Below are positions 23,397 through 35,368 of a stretch of DNA of 64,000 nucleotides, piece by piece. The translations under genes and the position numbers were made by a program. Where the stretch lies: assembly GCF_901000735.1 (NCBI RefSeq), contig NC_081549.1, positions 19,853,584 through 19,917,583 on the forward strand, given 5' to 3'. Every line of letters starts with the position of its first letter. Position 1 is the first letter of the stretch. A model generated the notes under the pieces. The model ran no database searches and was not told the DNA's origin. It was given only the letters and a program-made list of their open reading frames with translations. This DNA is from Corylus avellana. Its lineage: Eukaryota > Streptophyta > Magnoliopsida > Fagales > Betulaceae.

Positions 23397-23804
23397 GACA
23401 CGTCATCCCACCTTACACTCCACAAGATCCATTCAGCCAATTCCACCCAAAAACAGACAAAAACTCTCACTTTAATTTGCATTTTTTATACAAAAAAGGC
23501 ATAAACATTTTCATGGACCCCACCCAGGTTATCGAATTAAGTTAATTAAGCAAATCAGCAGGAACAAGTTCTCCTATGGTTCGTTGTTTTCTTAAATCTT
23601 AATTATTATTAAAATTTGCCTTATCAATCATTGTTATTTTTAAAATATAGCTAAATATAATAAATACTGACAATTAATTGTTAAATAACTTAAATTACTT
23701 GTTTTAATAATTAAAATTCGGAAAAATATTTACGTTATAACATAAATCTGACCGCTCCTTCAGACAAACAGCGACGATTCAATCTCAACGCCGAATCTTA
23801 CCTA

Positions 23805-23867
23805 CACGTGGCGGTATAGAAAAAGAAGATGACTGGGGCCTCTCGCCCGCGCAGGCCGTTTATAAAA
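23805..23867 (+). promoter_or_regulatory. G-box and TATA box of AKR-5
   Basis: CACGTGGC at 23805-23812 and TATAAAA at 23861-23867, same spacing as in AKR-4. Only about 600 bases of promoter are present before the gap. Confidence 0.55.
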
Positions 23868-23996
23868 GACGGAGATGCCTATTCGTCTTCCTTCACACTC
23901 TCATTGCCCCACTCTCTGTCTCTCTCTGTTCGTCCTTGCGTTAGTTGCGTGTCCATATCAGCAGCGTAGCACTCGCGTTTCGAGGAAAGCGTTAAA

Positions 23997-26498
23997 ATGG
24001 CGGACGGAATTCGATTCTTTGAACTGAACACCGGAGCTAAGATCCCCTCGGTAGGGCTCGGCACGTGGCAGTCCGACCCTGGCCTCGTCGGCGAAGCCGT
24101 CGCCACCGCCATCAAGGTCTTCTTCTTGTTCACCTTCTTATTTCTCACCGTTTGATGATGGCGATGACGATGACGATCATGGTCATGATGATGAATCATT
24201 TGATTTCTCTCTCATCCAAACATGTTTACTTGTGCTGCAGGTTGGGTACCGCCATATCGATTGTGCTCAGATCTACGGCAATGAGAAGGAGGTAAATGTT
24301 AAATTATCACAACTTAATCATTTCAATTATGTTCTATAATTCCCATTCACGCGTTCGAACGTCTTCTAACTAGACGTCTGTTCTGATTCATATTAAATTA
24401 TTATTTATTTCAGAAGTGCAATTAAAATTAGTAAACCTAATCATTTATATTATATTTTAACAATAGAAAAAATATATTAATCATATCCATGGTTCTCCAG
24501 TTCGCAGTACCACATAACTATGACTAGTTTCTCTCTGTGGTTGATCTAAGCTTGTTGATTAGAAAAGAATTGATGTGAAATTAATTGTTTTCTGATGCAC
24601 ATGAAATAATTGGTAACCCATTGCCTACTCCTCATTTGTTGTAGATTGGTTTGGTCCTGAAGAAGTTGTTTGAAGATGGGGTGGTGAAGCGTGAGGATTT
24701 GTGGATTACCTCCAAACTCTGGTGTTTTTTTTTTTTTTTTCTTCAATTTCTAGTATTCCGTTAATGCTAAACTGATACTGCTGCGTGTTTGGTGCCTTAA
24801 TGAGCGAGTCTTTGATCTTATCTAGTTTGATTTTGTGCATTCTAAAATTGAGGTGATCCAACAGGTGTACTGATCATGCACCCGAAGATGTTCCGCAGGC
24901 ATTGGATAGAACTTTGCGAGACTTGCAGCTTGATTATATTGACTTGTACCTTGTATGTATTATGGTCAAAGCTTTGTTCAATTTTGGGTCTGTAACGTCT
25001 GTTGAAACTTGATATAAGAGTTTTTGCATTAATGCACCCTGTATTCTTTGGGGTGTAATTGATGGAAAAATTGCCTAGACCTACCTAATTGAAGGTGAAA
25101 TAGAAGAGGGTTTTGTGGATGCCTTCGCATATGGTATACAAAACAAATTATGCCCAAATCATGAAATCCCCCGACTCTAGTTTCCGTGCTTCTAATTTTC
25201 CTGGAAAATTACAGTTTTGGGATAATAGTTTTGTACATCATTATTTTTCAACTTGAGAATATTTTATTGAGGACATTATTCAACTGTAACTAAATAAGGC
25301 TGGTTGGTTTTTTAAGATGCATTGGCCAGTTGCGATGAAGAAGGGTTCAATAGGCTTTAAGCCTGAAAACCTTGTTCAACCAGATATACCTAGCACATGG
25401 AAGGCAATGGAAGCACTCTATGATTCTGGCAAGGCTCGAGCTCTTGGAGTAAGCAATTTCTCTTCAAAGAAATTGGCTGATTTACTCGAGGTAGCTCGTA
25501 TTCCTCCCTCTGTTTGCCAGGTTGAATGCCATCCTTCCTGGCGGCAGACCAAGCTACGTGAATTTTGTAAATCCAAGGGAGTTCACCTATCTGTGAGTAT
25601 GCAAATTTTGAATTGCTTTTAGGTTTGAAGATAGTTCATCTATCTTTGATTAGGCAAATCTTTGTTTCCCTTGTAATCTTGTGTTTTGCAGAAGTTCTGT
25701 TAAAACTTTGATACTTTTTATACAGGGATATTCACCTTTAGGTTCTCCTGGCACCACTTGGCTGAAGAGTGATGTCCTCAAGAATCCAATCCTAGTTAAG
25801 GTTGCGGAGAAACTAGGCAAGACTCCTGCACAAGTTGCCATTCGTTGGGGCCTGCAAATGGGTCATAGTGTGCTTCCAAAGAGTACAAATGAGCCAAGGA
25901 TCAAGGAGAACTTTGATGTCTTCGACTGGTCAATACCTGAAGACTTGTTTGCCAAGTTCTCTGAAATTGAGCAGGCAAGTACTCGGTTAAATGCCATCAT
26001 TATGGTTTATACTTCTCGAATTAATACACTATTTTTTTCGGATCCGGATCCTCTCCATTTCAAATCCATTTAGTTAAAACAAGATGGCATTTTTGTCCAA
26101 AACAAATATTTTGGACAAGTTTTGGACAAAAATGTCTTCTTGCTTTAACAAATGGACCATTTTTTCCATGGGTAATATATATATTGCCAGCTCAAACACA
26201 GTAAACACTTCCTACTAATATGTTATAGATGAAATAGCCCTTGAAATTTTGTTGCTATAGCTTATCGTTTGCTAATTCCCTTTACCATGCTTTCAACGGG
26301 TTTCATTGGAGGATTGTGATAAGGTCAAAATGACCATATTATAATGAAATGTTCATAGTGATTATTGGGGACTCATAATTGTCATAAAACTCTTCTCCTT
26401 TAATTGTGCAGGGAAGACTGGTGAAAGGGACCTCATTTGTCCATGAAACTTTTGGCGCATACAGGACTATTGAGGAATTCTGGGATGGTGAAATCTGA
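23997..26498 (+). CDS. AKR-5: AKR4C9-like aldo-keto reductase, same protein as AKR-4
   Basis: Exons 23997-24116, 24241-24291, 24645-24721, 24865-24952, 25317-25592, 25726-25974 and 26412-26498 encode 315 aa, with no coding difference from AKR-4 that I could find. All splice sites, including the GC donor (25975), are kept. Differences sit in introns and UTRs only, at about 0.4 percent. It may be a very recent tandem duplicate or the other allele of AKR-4 placed in tandem by the assembler; the gap on its left makes the second option serious. The catalytic residues are those of AKR-4. Confidence 0.93.
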
Positions 26499-28029
26499 CC
26501 AGTGAAGCAAGTACTGGTTTATTGGAGATAGGGCGGCAAAGTTATGTTCTATCATTTTCTGTTTTGTGGAGGGGCCATGGCCATGTAAGTTTTTAGTTGC
26601 ATCTTTCAGTGACCATAGACGCCGCTAGATTGGCTTCGTTTCTGCTTGACAGTTCAGTGAATTTTAAGTTTTTGAAATGTGATCATGGTTGTGTTCACGG
26701 CGGTTCTTTAAGCGGGTGCCTGAGTTCCCGATAAAAATAGGGCCTCCAAATAGTAATATATTTTGCACAAGAAAAAGTTGTAGTATATTTGTAGTCTTTA
26801 ATTATGCTTAATTTCTCAACGAGCCTATGAACCATGCTTTATATTAAGGCAGATAAAAACCGCTCTTTAACTGCTAACCGTTTAAGGTACAACGTGGTTT
26901 TGATTTTTTCTGAATTTTTTCTTTTTTTTTTTTTGTTTTAAAAAAAAAAAACTAATAAAAACAACACTGATTATCATCGTACATAAAATGAAGAATTTTG
27001 ATTGAATTTTGTGAATAACTTATTCACGTCAAATTTATAAACAAATACAAAAGGACGTAAGTTTTTAGTTTTCATATATATATATATATATATATATGCC
27101 CAGTCTAGGGTGACATTGTTAGTCAAGTTAGATCCACAGAGAGTGTGAAGTCCATTGTGAGTTTGGACGACTAGTCCACTCTTATCTTTTCTTGTTTTTA
27201 TCCAACATATGACGGTTCTGATCTACCTCCAGAGCACTATAAATTCCGGTTGGGTCATGCTCTTAAGGTTGATTTGCGCCACCGAATTTGGAGAATCGTG
27301 TTTTATATAAACTTTAAAATTATTATTTTAATTTAGTGATTTGAATTTTATCATAGTGTAAGATTTGAACAATTCTTGTTTATTGATTTCATGACTTGTA
27401 GTTGAGAGGTTACAATATAACCTAAACTAAATACGAACTTTGTTTGCATGTCCATTTGTCATTGGACAAGCAAACTTTTTCTTTTTGCTAAGAACGTTTG
27501 TTAAAGCACCTTTTGAATGCATTTTTTTTCTTTTCCGGAAAAAAAAAAAGAAAAGAAAGAAAGAGGGATTCGAGCCTTTTGGTGCCAATTTGATATATTA
27601 TTCTGCATTATATGTGAACAATCTGCTTATGAGTTATTGATACTACCAAAGCATTGTTTTATTCATCTCAATTTATTCAGATCGAGGCAACTCTTAACTC
27701 TTAAGGTCACATTGAAGAACATCAAAGCAAGTCTTCGTAACGACCTCAATGGATACTTGTCCTGATACAATTTCTATTATCCAAGGACAAAAAAAAAAAA
27801 AAAAAAAATCAAGTGATTAATGAAAATATAATAGTTCCATTATGATGTTAACGTAATTATATTATAACATTACACATTAAAGGAAACAATTATGTATAGT
27901 CAAAACATAAAATAAATTATGAACACTGTTCAACCAATTATTTATTGCTTTTAACTATATAAAAATTACATAACTTTTTAGCTCTAAACCCTCCATTTTA
28001 AATCTAATAGACAGAGTTTTTGTTCAGTC

Positions 28030-28160
28030 TTTTATTTTCTTATAGTTCATTTTCTGAGAACAAACTATAGGCCGATGGCGAAGGAGTTATTCAAACATAT
28101 AGAATAATTATCACTATGGTAAAGGCAGCAAAGAAAATTGCGATTAATAAGCATGTGCTT
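28030..28160. repeat. 130-bp dispersed repeat, copy 1
   Basis: It contains CTTATAGTTCATTTTCTGAG and GTAAAGGCAGCAAAGAAAAT. Copies 2 and 3 are at 28581-28710 and 33901-34040. The nature is unknown. Confidence 0.6.
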
Positions 28161-28580
28161 TTCAAATTCTTAAAAAATGCATATCACTTTTTTAAAAACT
28201 TTTAAAAACTGCCGTCAAACCTTAAAAAGATAGCCGCATGGAGAGATCATAGCAGAGTGGGGGGAGGGAGTTACGTCTCCCTCCTTCCCGCCCCCGTTCT
28301 CCTTTCCCTTGCACCTCCTTTTTCCCGCCTTCATCATAAATCGAACAGGGTATGTATGTTAATGGTCCTCAGGGTGCTTTTTAGCGGCACATGGCTGGTC
28401 GGTGGTGGCATGTAGAACGCGTGAGGGTGTGTTGGGTGTTGTTATTGTATTTTCATTGTTTTTAAATAAAAATATACTCACATTAGATATGCTTTTAGTA
28501 GTGATTTATGGGGTGAAGTTTTATTTGTTTTCTTAGGTTTTGTTCTCACGAATCCTTAAGAATAAAGGAATTGGTTTTTG

Positions 28581-28710
28581 GTTAATCTTTTATTTTTCTT
28601 GTGGTTCATTTTTTGAGAGCAAACCATAGACCGATGACGAAGGAATTATCAAAGCATAAAGAAGAATTGTCACTATTGTAAAGCCAGCGAAGAGGATTGC
28701 GATTGATAAA
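28581..28710. repeat. 130-bp dispersed repeat, copy 2
   Basis: Same unit as 28030-28160, more like the 33901 copy. This copy and the 33901 copy occupy equivalent places upstream of p32-A and p32-B. Confidence 0.6.
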
Positions 28711-29048
28711 GCATTAGTAAAGAAAAAAAAAAGTCAAAGAATCAAGGAATTGGCAGTGGATAGAGAACTTCCTGTAGCTTTGAAATTGTTTGGATTGTGA
28801 CTTTTCATATATATTGTCTTATAATCACTCGAAAGGCTATTGTGTATGTTATAGATAATGTTTGACTTGTGAAGATTTTAAATTATATCTTTGGCATTGT
28901 ACCGAGTATTTTGCCTAATTTAATTGTTATATCAATGAAGAGATAATTAATTAAAAAGTCCTACTACACAATTTGTATGAAGTTTATATTCTATTCCTTT
29001 TTCGGCTATTTGATTGACGAATGCGGAATGCCCTATTGGAGCTGTTTC

Positions 29049-29174
29049 TGGGCCTTTTTTTAATTTGAACAATGGGCCTTATTTCTTAGTCAGATTAAAA
29101 GTGGGGTTTTCCTGAGTCGCTTAGAATAAGAAAGATAATTAATTGTGACTCCACAAGGCCCGCATAAAGGCCCA
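29049..29174. promoter_or_regulatory. Site II elements upstream of p32-A
   Basis: TGGGCC at 29049-29054 and 29073-29078, and GGCCCA at 29169-29174, all within 250 bases of the start codon. TGGGCC/T elements are common in plant nuclear genes for mitochondrial and translation proteins, where TCP factors bind. The role here is inferred. Confidence 0.5.
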
Positions 29175-29297
29175 ATAGAACTAAAACCCTAGAAGGGCAT
29201 TGTCAAACAAATATAAGTAACAATTGCATTACGCTAATAGCACCAAAACGGCAAAACCCTCTTCCAAAACCCTGACGAGAAGCCAAAGCGCAACCAA

Positions 29298-31198
29298 ATG
29301 TTGTCGTATTCCATGCTCCGCAGGGTCTCTTCGTCTGTACTTCCTCTCGCGACCCGAGCCGTCGGGTCTCCGAGAGCCTTCCGCGGCGTGGTCTCTGGTG
29401 CTCCCACCGCCGAGAGGGCCCACGCGCTGAGCCGGAGAAGCTTCGTCCCGACACTGCGCTTCTTCTCGGCGAGCATCGATAAGAGCCTTATTCGGGTACT
29501 CGAGTCCGAGATCCAATGCGCCGAGACTACTCCTAAGAAAACGACAGAATATTCGGTAAATATACTAGTCACTTATGGTTTATTGCTGGTATTTCATAAA
29601 AGTTGAAGGGCGTGTTTGGCTGTGGTTAATATTTCTCTGAAGATTGTTTATTTTAAAAGCTTCAAAGATCTTTTATTTTTTATTTTTCCTATTCAAAGCT
29701 CCAAACTTCCATTTGCGAAAGCAGTAACTTGTGAACAAAACAGGCACTAGAGATTTTAGGGCCTGAGCAAAAATTTGCTCATTTTCGCAGTTCAGTTCTG
29801 TATTCAGGTTACCTTTTTGTATGCTATATAGTTACCAATGTATGGTAATGAAAAAAACTGGACTTCTATTACTTTTTTTTCAAATAGCGACCGATCAAAC
29901 AGAGCCCATTAGGACCCATGCTGGAGGAATTTTGACTGTAAATTAGTATTTTTATTCTAAGCCGACAGGAAATGTTTAATTCTGTGAGTTTTCGGTTCTA
30001 TCTTGAATCAATAATTACTTTGGAATTGTGTTTTTTTCTTCTTGGTGTATGAACTAGGCCCAAAATGAAACTCTGTTTATTTTTTGGATTTGTCAAATTC
30101 TACCTATCCTATTGCATGCTTTTCTGCCATTTGGCCTACCCAGCAGCATACTTGAGAGTTTTGTACTCTGTGGTTCTGCTAATTCTGTTTATGTCATTCC
30201 TTTTGCTCTTTAAGTTTACCATTTTGAATTGGTTTTGGGATATAGCACGGCTTCAGTTTTTGCTTGATTTACTTGTTGACTTTAGTGCCAATTATCTATT
30301 AGTAATGCATGTATCGGGCACCTCTTTGTTAATCATGCTTGACGTGCCCCTCCCAAATCATATGAAGGATAAATTTGTCCTTTTTGTTCTTTGATTTAAG
30401 TCAATCAAGTTTTCAAATTTTTTAGTCTCATTCTCTTATATTCTTAAGCCTATTTTCTAGCTTTAAAAGTTGCACGCAAGAAGCAGAGAAAAAAGTTTGG
30501 TTTTTCCGCCCCTGTGGGGTTGGGGTTGGGGTTGTTCAGGTTGAATATATGTTCTTGTATTGATGATCTGTTGATGTCCATGCCTTTTTATTTTCAGGAT
30601 GGACAGCCCGTAGGATTCCCTTTTCAAATTGAAGACAGACCTGGAGAAAGAACTGTATTACTTACTAGAAGCTTCGAAGACGAAATCATCAAGGTTGAAG
30701 CTGACATCCCTCAAATTGGAACTGAGGATGAGGAAGAGGAAGAGGAAGAGGAAGAGGATGGTGATGAGGATGATGAAAAAGGTGATATTGAGACGACTCC
30801 TTTGTTTGTGACTATCACCAAAGAAAGTGGAATGTCTTTGCAGTTCGGTGTCACAGCTTCGAAATGTGAGATTTGCATTGATAGCTTGACAATTAAGCAG
30901 CCAGACGATTCTGAAGATCAGCTTGCATATGAAGGTCCTGAATTTAAGTAAGTTTGAACTAACCTATCACATTTTTGATCTCTCGTTAACTTCTTGGTAA
31001 TCATTTTTATTCGTTATCTGAACTTTTTTTGGTGCCAGTGATTTGGATAAAAACTTGAAGAAGGCTTTCCACAAATATCTTGAATATCGAGGAATCAATC
31101 TCGGTACGGCCAAGTTCTTGGGTGAGTACATGCGCAACAAGGACAGTAAGGAGTATCTTTTGTGGTTGAACAACATCAAGAGTTTCGTTGAGAAGTGA
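29298..31198 (+). CDS. p32-A: mitochondrial glycoprotein (p32/MAM33) family protein
   Basis: Three exons, 29298-29555, 30598-30947 and 31039-31198, encode 255 aa, the usual size for plant MAM33-like proteins. Residues 1 to about 60 are Arg/Ser/Ala-rich with few acids (MLSYSMLRRVSSSV at the start), a typical mitochondrial presequence. The mature part has the family signatures DGQPVGFPF and FGVTASKCEICID, an acidic loop with nine Glu in a row (about residue 130), YEGPEF and the C-terminal FHKYLEYRGI and KSFVEK. The family forms acidic doughnut-shaped trimers in the mitochondrial matrix. Plant roles are poorly defined. Intron 1 is 1 kb with a phase-0 junction. The neighbours are AKR-5 upstream and its own duplicate downstream. 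Confidence 0.93.
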
Positions 31199-33030
31199 CT
31201 TCATTTACAATTCCTTGCAATCTTATGGTCTTGGGAGGGTTGTAGACCTTTGTTTATTCGAGATTTCATCTGCTGTACTTGTATCACGTTAAGGGAGGAG
31301 GATTATACCTATAAATCATGAGAAATAGGTCAAGTGAATTGAACCCTCCAAAACATGGCTCTCTTGATAATTTTGAGTCCCTGTTAGACATTAACAGGCC
31401 AAAAACAGTGACCTAAAGTTTATTTCGTAGTAGAATGTTCATGGCTGCATGAAGCAGCTGTTCTAGTGACTAAAAGATCGGCTGTTGCAGCATTCTTCCT
31501 TTTTCGGGATTTGAAAGAAAGTAATTATTTTAGATAAATCCAGATGTATTGTGAAAATTAATGGTATGTACTCTTCATATTGGCAGGCAATTCACTTTTT
31601 GGTTCGAAATTACTCTTTATTTGATTACTTACCGTATGTGGATAAAAAATAAGCTTAAAAAATTATATAACTTTAGTTTTTTAGCTCTTGGAATGTAGAG
31701 AGTATGTATGACAAGAGTTAAATATAAAGTAGAGAAGAGAGGTTGTTAAATGATGTTTACATGAATTTTGTTAGATTTTTAGATAAAAGCTAATTATAAA
31801 GAGTCAATTGTAAATGTTCTATTAGTACCTAACAAATACCCCAAACCAACAAACAGAGTACAAAAGAAAGCCAAAGCTGGAAAAATATTTTTTTCAGTGG
31901 TGCTAATTCCCACTAAAAACCTCCTGCACAAAACATATAATAACACATGCCACCAAAAAAAAAAAAAAAACACCAACTCAACTTTGCCTATTTTTAATAC
32001 CAAAAAAAAAAAAACTTTAGCCTATTTTGAAAGAATCTGATCTAGAATCCCCCAACTGCACATAACTCCAAATTTTCCTTTGTCTTCTTAAACCCCCTTT
32101 TTGTCATAACCCGAGTTGTAACTTTCCATAGAAGAAAAATGTTAATGCACACTTTTGTAATGTGGCACTGAGTTATTATTGAATTTTGGATGAATTATTA
32201 TTGAAATTTAGATCCAATAGTGATTTTCACAATTATGTCATGGAGTGTACACTTAAAAGTGTGGAATTTGGAGTGCATATTGCATTTCTCTTCCATAAAA
32301 ATTATAAAATACTCTGCAAGACTTTTTCTTCTGATCTAATTGAATTACTATGTTTGATGTCATTACTGCAGCACCCCAACTCAGTCTATACAATGGTGCT
32401 TATGTGGAACACACACATCTCCCTTGAATCCCTATTTCAGCAACTTCTCACGTATTGATGAACTTTATTTTACAAAATAAAAGCATGCTTGGGAATCTAG
32501 TAATGCCAAGACATCCTACGTGACGATGGAGCGGCGTGAATTACTCTTTGATAACTCATGTCAGTCAATTGTAGTAAGAAAATTGGGGCATTTAGATCTT
32601 CTCCGGTTCAAATGGACTGAAAGGGAGTTAGTTCTTGTTAAAGTATGGGCAAAATTGTCCAAAAAATGCTAAAGAGAACCAATTCCCCTCCGGTTCATTT
32701 GGACCGGAGAGGACATTGAGGTGCTCCTTATTTTGAGCCATGTGCCCGAATAGTAGCACTTTCTTTCATTGGGCTTTGGTTGGACTCATTGACCATTTAG
32801 TTGGGATTATCGACTACCATTTTCCCTTTTAATTTTGACACATCAAAACATTTTTTTTTAAATAAAAACAAATTAAAAATATTACCCAAAACATATTAAC
32901 AAATGGAATCTTTCTTTTTTAAAAGCTTTGATTTGAAGAAGAAAATTTGTATAATATAGTACCATAAAAATTGCACATTAAATTATTAACTTCATTAATA
33001 GCAGTTTACTAACTTAAACTAAATTTAATG

Positions 33031-33180
33031 GAAATGGATCATCTCTATTTCAAATGAAATAGAGAGTATCTATTTAGTGCATTTAGGAGGGTAATATTGT
33101 CCTTTTTCTTTTGGGGGGTAAATTTGTTGGACAAGTTTGTACTCCTAAATGCACTTAACGAATATTCTCAATTTCATTTA
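33031..33180. repeat. MITE-like inverted repeat
   Basis: The arms carry GTGCATTTAGGAG and its complement CTCCTAAATGCAC. The left end resembles the elements at 17686 and 21507. Confidence 0.5.
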
Positions 33181-33237
33181 TCATTTTCCAAATTTAATAT
33201 GCCTTTTAAATTTTTATAGACACTTGGCAGTTGACAC

Positions 33238-33408
33238 GAGTAATTCTATATGGCCTACTTGTGTCCTACTAAGAATGATGTGGCTATTAAAATCACTATT
33301 GGACATGTGATTGATCATTATTGAATTTTGATCAAAGAGTGATTTTAATAGCCACATCATTCTTAGTAAAACACAAGTAGGACACAAATAGGCCTTCTAG
33401 AATTACTC
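33238..33408. mobile_element. MITE with long terminal inverted repeats
   Basis: A 171-bp element. The left end GAGTAATTCTATATGGCC is matched by the right end, which reads GAGTAATTCTAGAAGGCC on the other strand. The inverted arms continue for about 60 bases (ACTAAGAATGATGTGGCTAT). It is flanked by the 10-bp direct repeat CAGTTGACAC (33228-33237 and 33409-33418). Target-site length suggests a Mutator-type transposase. Confidence 0.8.
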
Positions 33409-33900
33409 CAGTTGACACTATTTTAAATGGGTGGAGGATATTTCTTTTAACTGGTTTGGAGAAAATTTCTATTATTTATAGTATGTGTTTCTCATATACT
33501 TGCTTCAAAAACACATATCACTTTTTAAAAACTATCGTCAAACCCTATAAAGAGAACCACATAGAGAGATAATAGCAGAGTTGGGGGAGAGAGTTACGAC
33601 TCCCTTCTCCCTGCCCCTTTTCTCCTTCTCCCTTGCCCCTCATTTTTCCCGCCTCCACCATAGATCGACTAGGGCGCATGTGTCAATGGTTCTCGGGGTG
33701 CTTTCTAGCGGCACGTGACTGGTCGGCGGCGTGTGGAACGTGTGAGGGTGTATTGGGTTTTGTTATTCTATTTTCATTGTTTTTAAATAAGAATATATTC
33801 GCACTAGATCTGCTTTTAGTAGCGATCTATAGGGTGGAGTTTTATTCGTTTTCTTAAGTTTTGTTTTCATGAATTTTTAAGAATAATGGAATTGGTTTTT

Positions 33901-34040
33901 GGTCGGTCTTTTATTTTTTTGTGGTTCATTTTCTGAGAGCAAACCATAGACCAATGACAAAGGAGTTATCCATGCATAAAAAAGAATTGTTACTATGGTA
34001 AAGGCAGCAAAGAGAATTGCGATTGATAAAGCACTAGTAG
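33901..34040. repeat. 130-bp dispersed repeat, copy 3
   Basis: Matches 28030-28160 and 28581-28710 and lies upstream of p32-B at the place equivalent to copy 2. Confidence 0.6.
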
Positions 34041-34147
34041 CGGAGATTTTTTTTTTGTTTTTTTTTTTTAAAAGTCAGAGGATCAAATACCTAGTAACGG
34101 ATAAAGACTTGATTCGTCGGAATTTGCTGTAGATTTGAAAATTGTTT

Positions 34148-35085
34148 GAGATTGTGACTTTTTATATATATATTGTCTTATAATAGCTCGAGAGGCTATT
34201 GTGTATGTCATAGATAATGTTTTAGTAGTGAAGATTTTAAATTATATCTTTGGCATTGTACTGAGCATTTTGCTCAATTTGATTGTTGGGAAAAGTACAC
34301 TTTACTCCCCCAAAGTTTGAGCTGATTTTCAATTTGATTCCCAATGTTTCAATGTTTGCAATGCACTCCTAAAAGTTTAAAATTTTTTCAATTCTACCTC
34401 TCTGTTAGTCAATGCCGTCTTATTTGACGGAATTGGGATCACGTGACCTGCACGTGATCACTTATGGTGATTCCTTCTCCCAAATGCCCCCAACCCGATT
34501 CTCCCCAACCCGATTCTTTAGAATGAAATCTGTTTGGTTGGTGAGGAAACGAAGGAAAAGTGAGAGAAGGTGGATTTTTGAATTGTATGTTTTATCATTT
34601 ATGTGCTTTCTGAAATATGGAACTTCACCTTACCGGAGCCGATATTTCAAAATTTCAATTCTTTGCTTTCCATCATTTGCTCAGAAGCCAAATAGACCCA
34701 AAGAGATTAATTTTACCGACACTTTTGCGAACATTTGATTGCTTATTACCTTTTATGATTAGATTTCAATTCCTACTAAAATTAGAATAAACTAAACCTG
34801 GAGCTTTTAATTAAGAAGAAAATAATTGATTGTTAACAATGTGATGTGTTTGCAGTTTCTTTTCTTTCATTTTCTCTGCAGCCAAACAGAACATTAGCAT
34901 TTTCCGAGAAAATTTCATTTCCAGCTGAGCTAGTATTGCTTGATGATCAGGTAAAATAGCGTCGGTTTGAAATTTTTTGAGATTGTGACTTTTCATATTT
35001 ATTGTCTTATAATAGTTCGAAAAGTTAATGTGTATCTCATAGATAATATTTTAAGTTGTGATTTCAAATTATATCTTTGACATTG
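34148..35085. repeat. 110-bp direct repeats flanking an inserted segment
   Basis: Copies at 34148-34258 and 34976-35085 share GAGATTGTGACTTTT and AAATTATATCTTTG. Block A has one copy at 28795-28905. Between them is about 0.7 kb absent from block A. It starts near 34287 with GGGAAAAGTACACTTTACTC, which looks like a Mutator-like terminal repeat, but I found no matching right end. Confidence 0.55.
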
Positions 35086-35142
35086 TAATCAATTTTTACC
35101 TATTTGATTGACGAATGCGGAATGTCTAATTGGAGCCGTTTC

Positions 35143-35274
35143 TGGGCCTTTTTTTTTTTTTTTTTTTTACAATGGGCCTTACTTCTTAGTCAGATTAAAG
35201 GGGAGGTTTTCCTGAGTCGCTTATAATAAGAAAGATAATTAATTGTGACTCCACGAGGCCCGCATAAAGGCCCA
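35143..35274. promoter_or_regulatory. Site II elements upstream of p32-B
   Basis: TGGGCC at 35143-35148 and 35173-35178, and GGCCCA at 35269-35274, in the same arrangement as upstream of p32-A. A T run of about 20 separates the first two. Confidence 0.5.
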
Positions 35275-35368
35275 ATAGCACTAAAACGAATATAAGTAAC
35301 AATTGTATTACGCTACAGCACCAAAACCCTCTTCCAAAACCCTGACGAGAAGCCCGAAGCGCAACCAA

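Larger units (their letters stand above)
23397..26900. repeat. Right copy of the AKR-4/AKR-5 duplicated segment
   Basis: This is the partner of 18792-22330. Homology starts directly at the gap edge and fades at 26900-27050, where poly-T and small indels differ. Confidence 0.9.
26499..29297. other. AKR-5 to p32-A spacer
   Basis: No gene seen. Contents: an (AT)n run (about 27074-27097), low-complexity A/T runs, two copies of a 130-bp repeat (28030-28160 and 28581-28710), and the p32-A upstream region with site II elements. From about 28190 on it matches the region upstream of p32-B. Confidence 0.5.
31199..35368. other. p32-A to p32-B spacer
   Basis: No gene seen. Region 31199-32540 is the 3' part of duplication block A. 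MITEs lie at 33031-33180 and 33238-33408. From about 33480 block B begins: 130-bp repeat copy 3, a 110-bp direct repeat pair (34148 and 34976) with a Mutator-like end between, and the p32-B promoter. Confidence 0.5.

Noticed and set aside
30065..30394. Open frame of 109 aa in p32-A intron 1, also open (120 aa) in p32-B at 36240
   Set aside because: It is a T-rich intron read as hydrophobic residues. Most differences between the two copies change the amino acid, so there is no sign of selection for protein.
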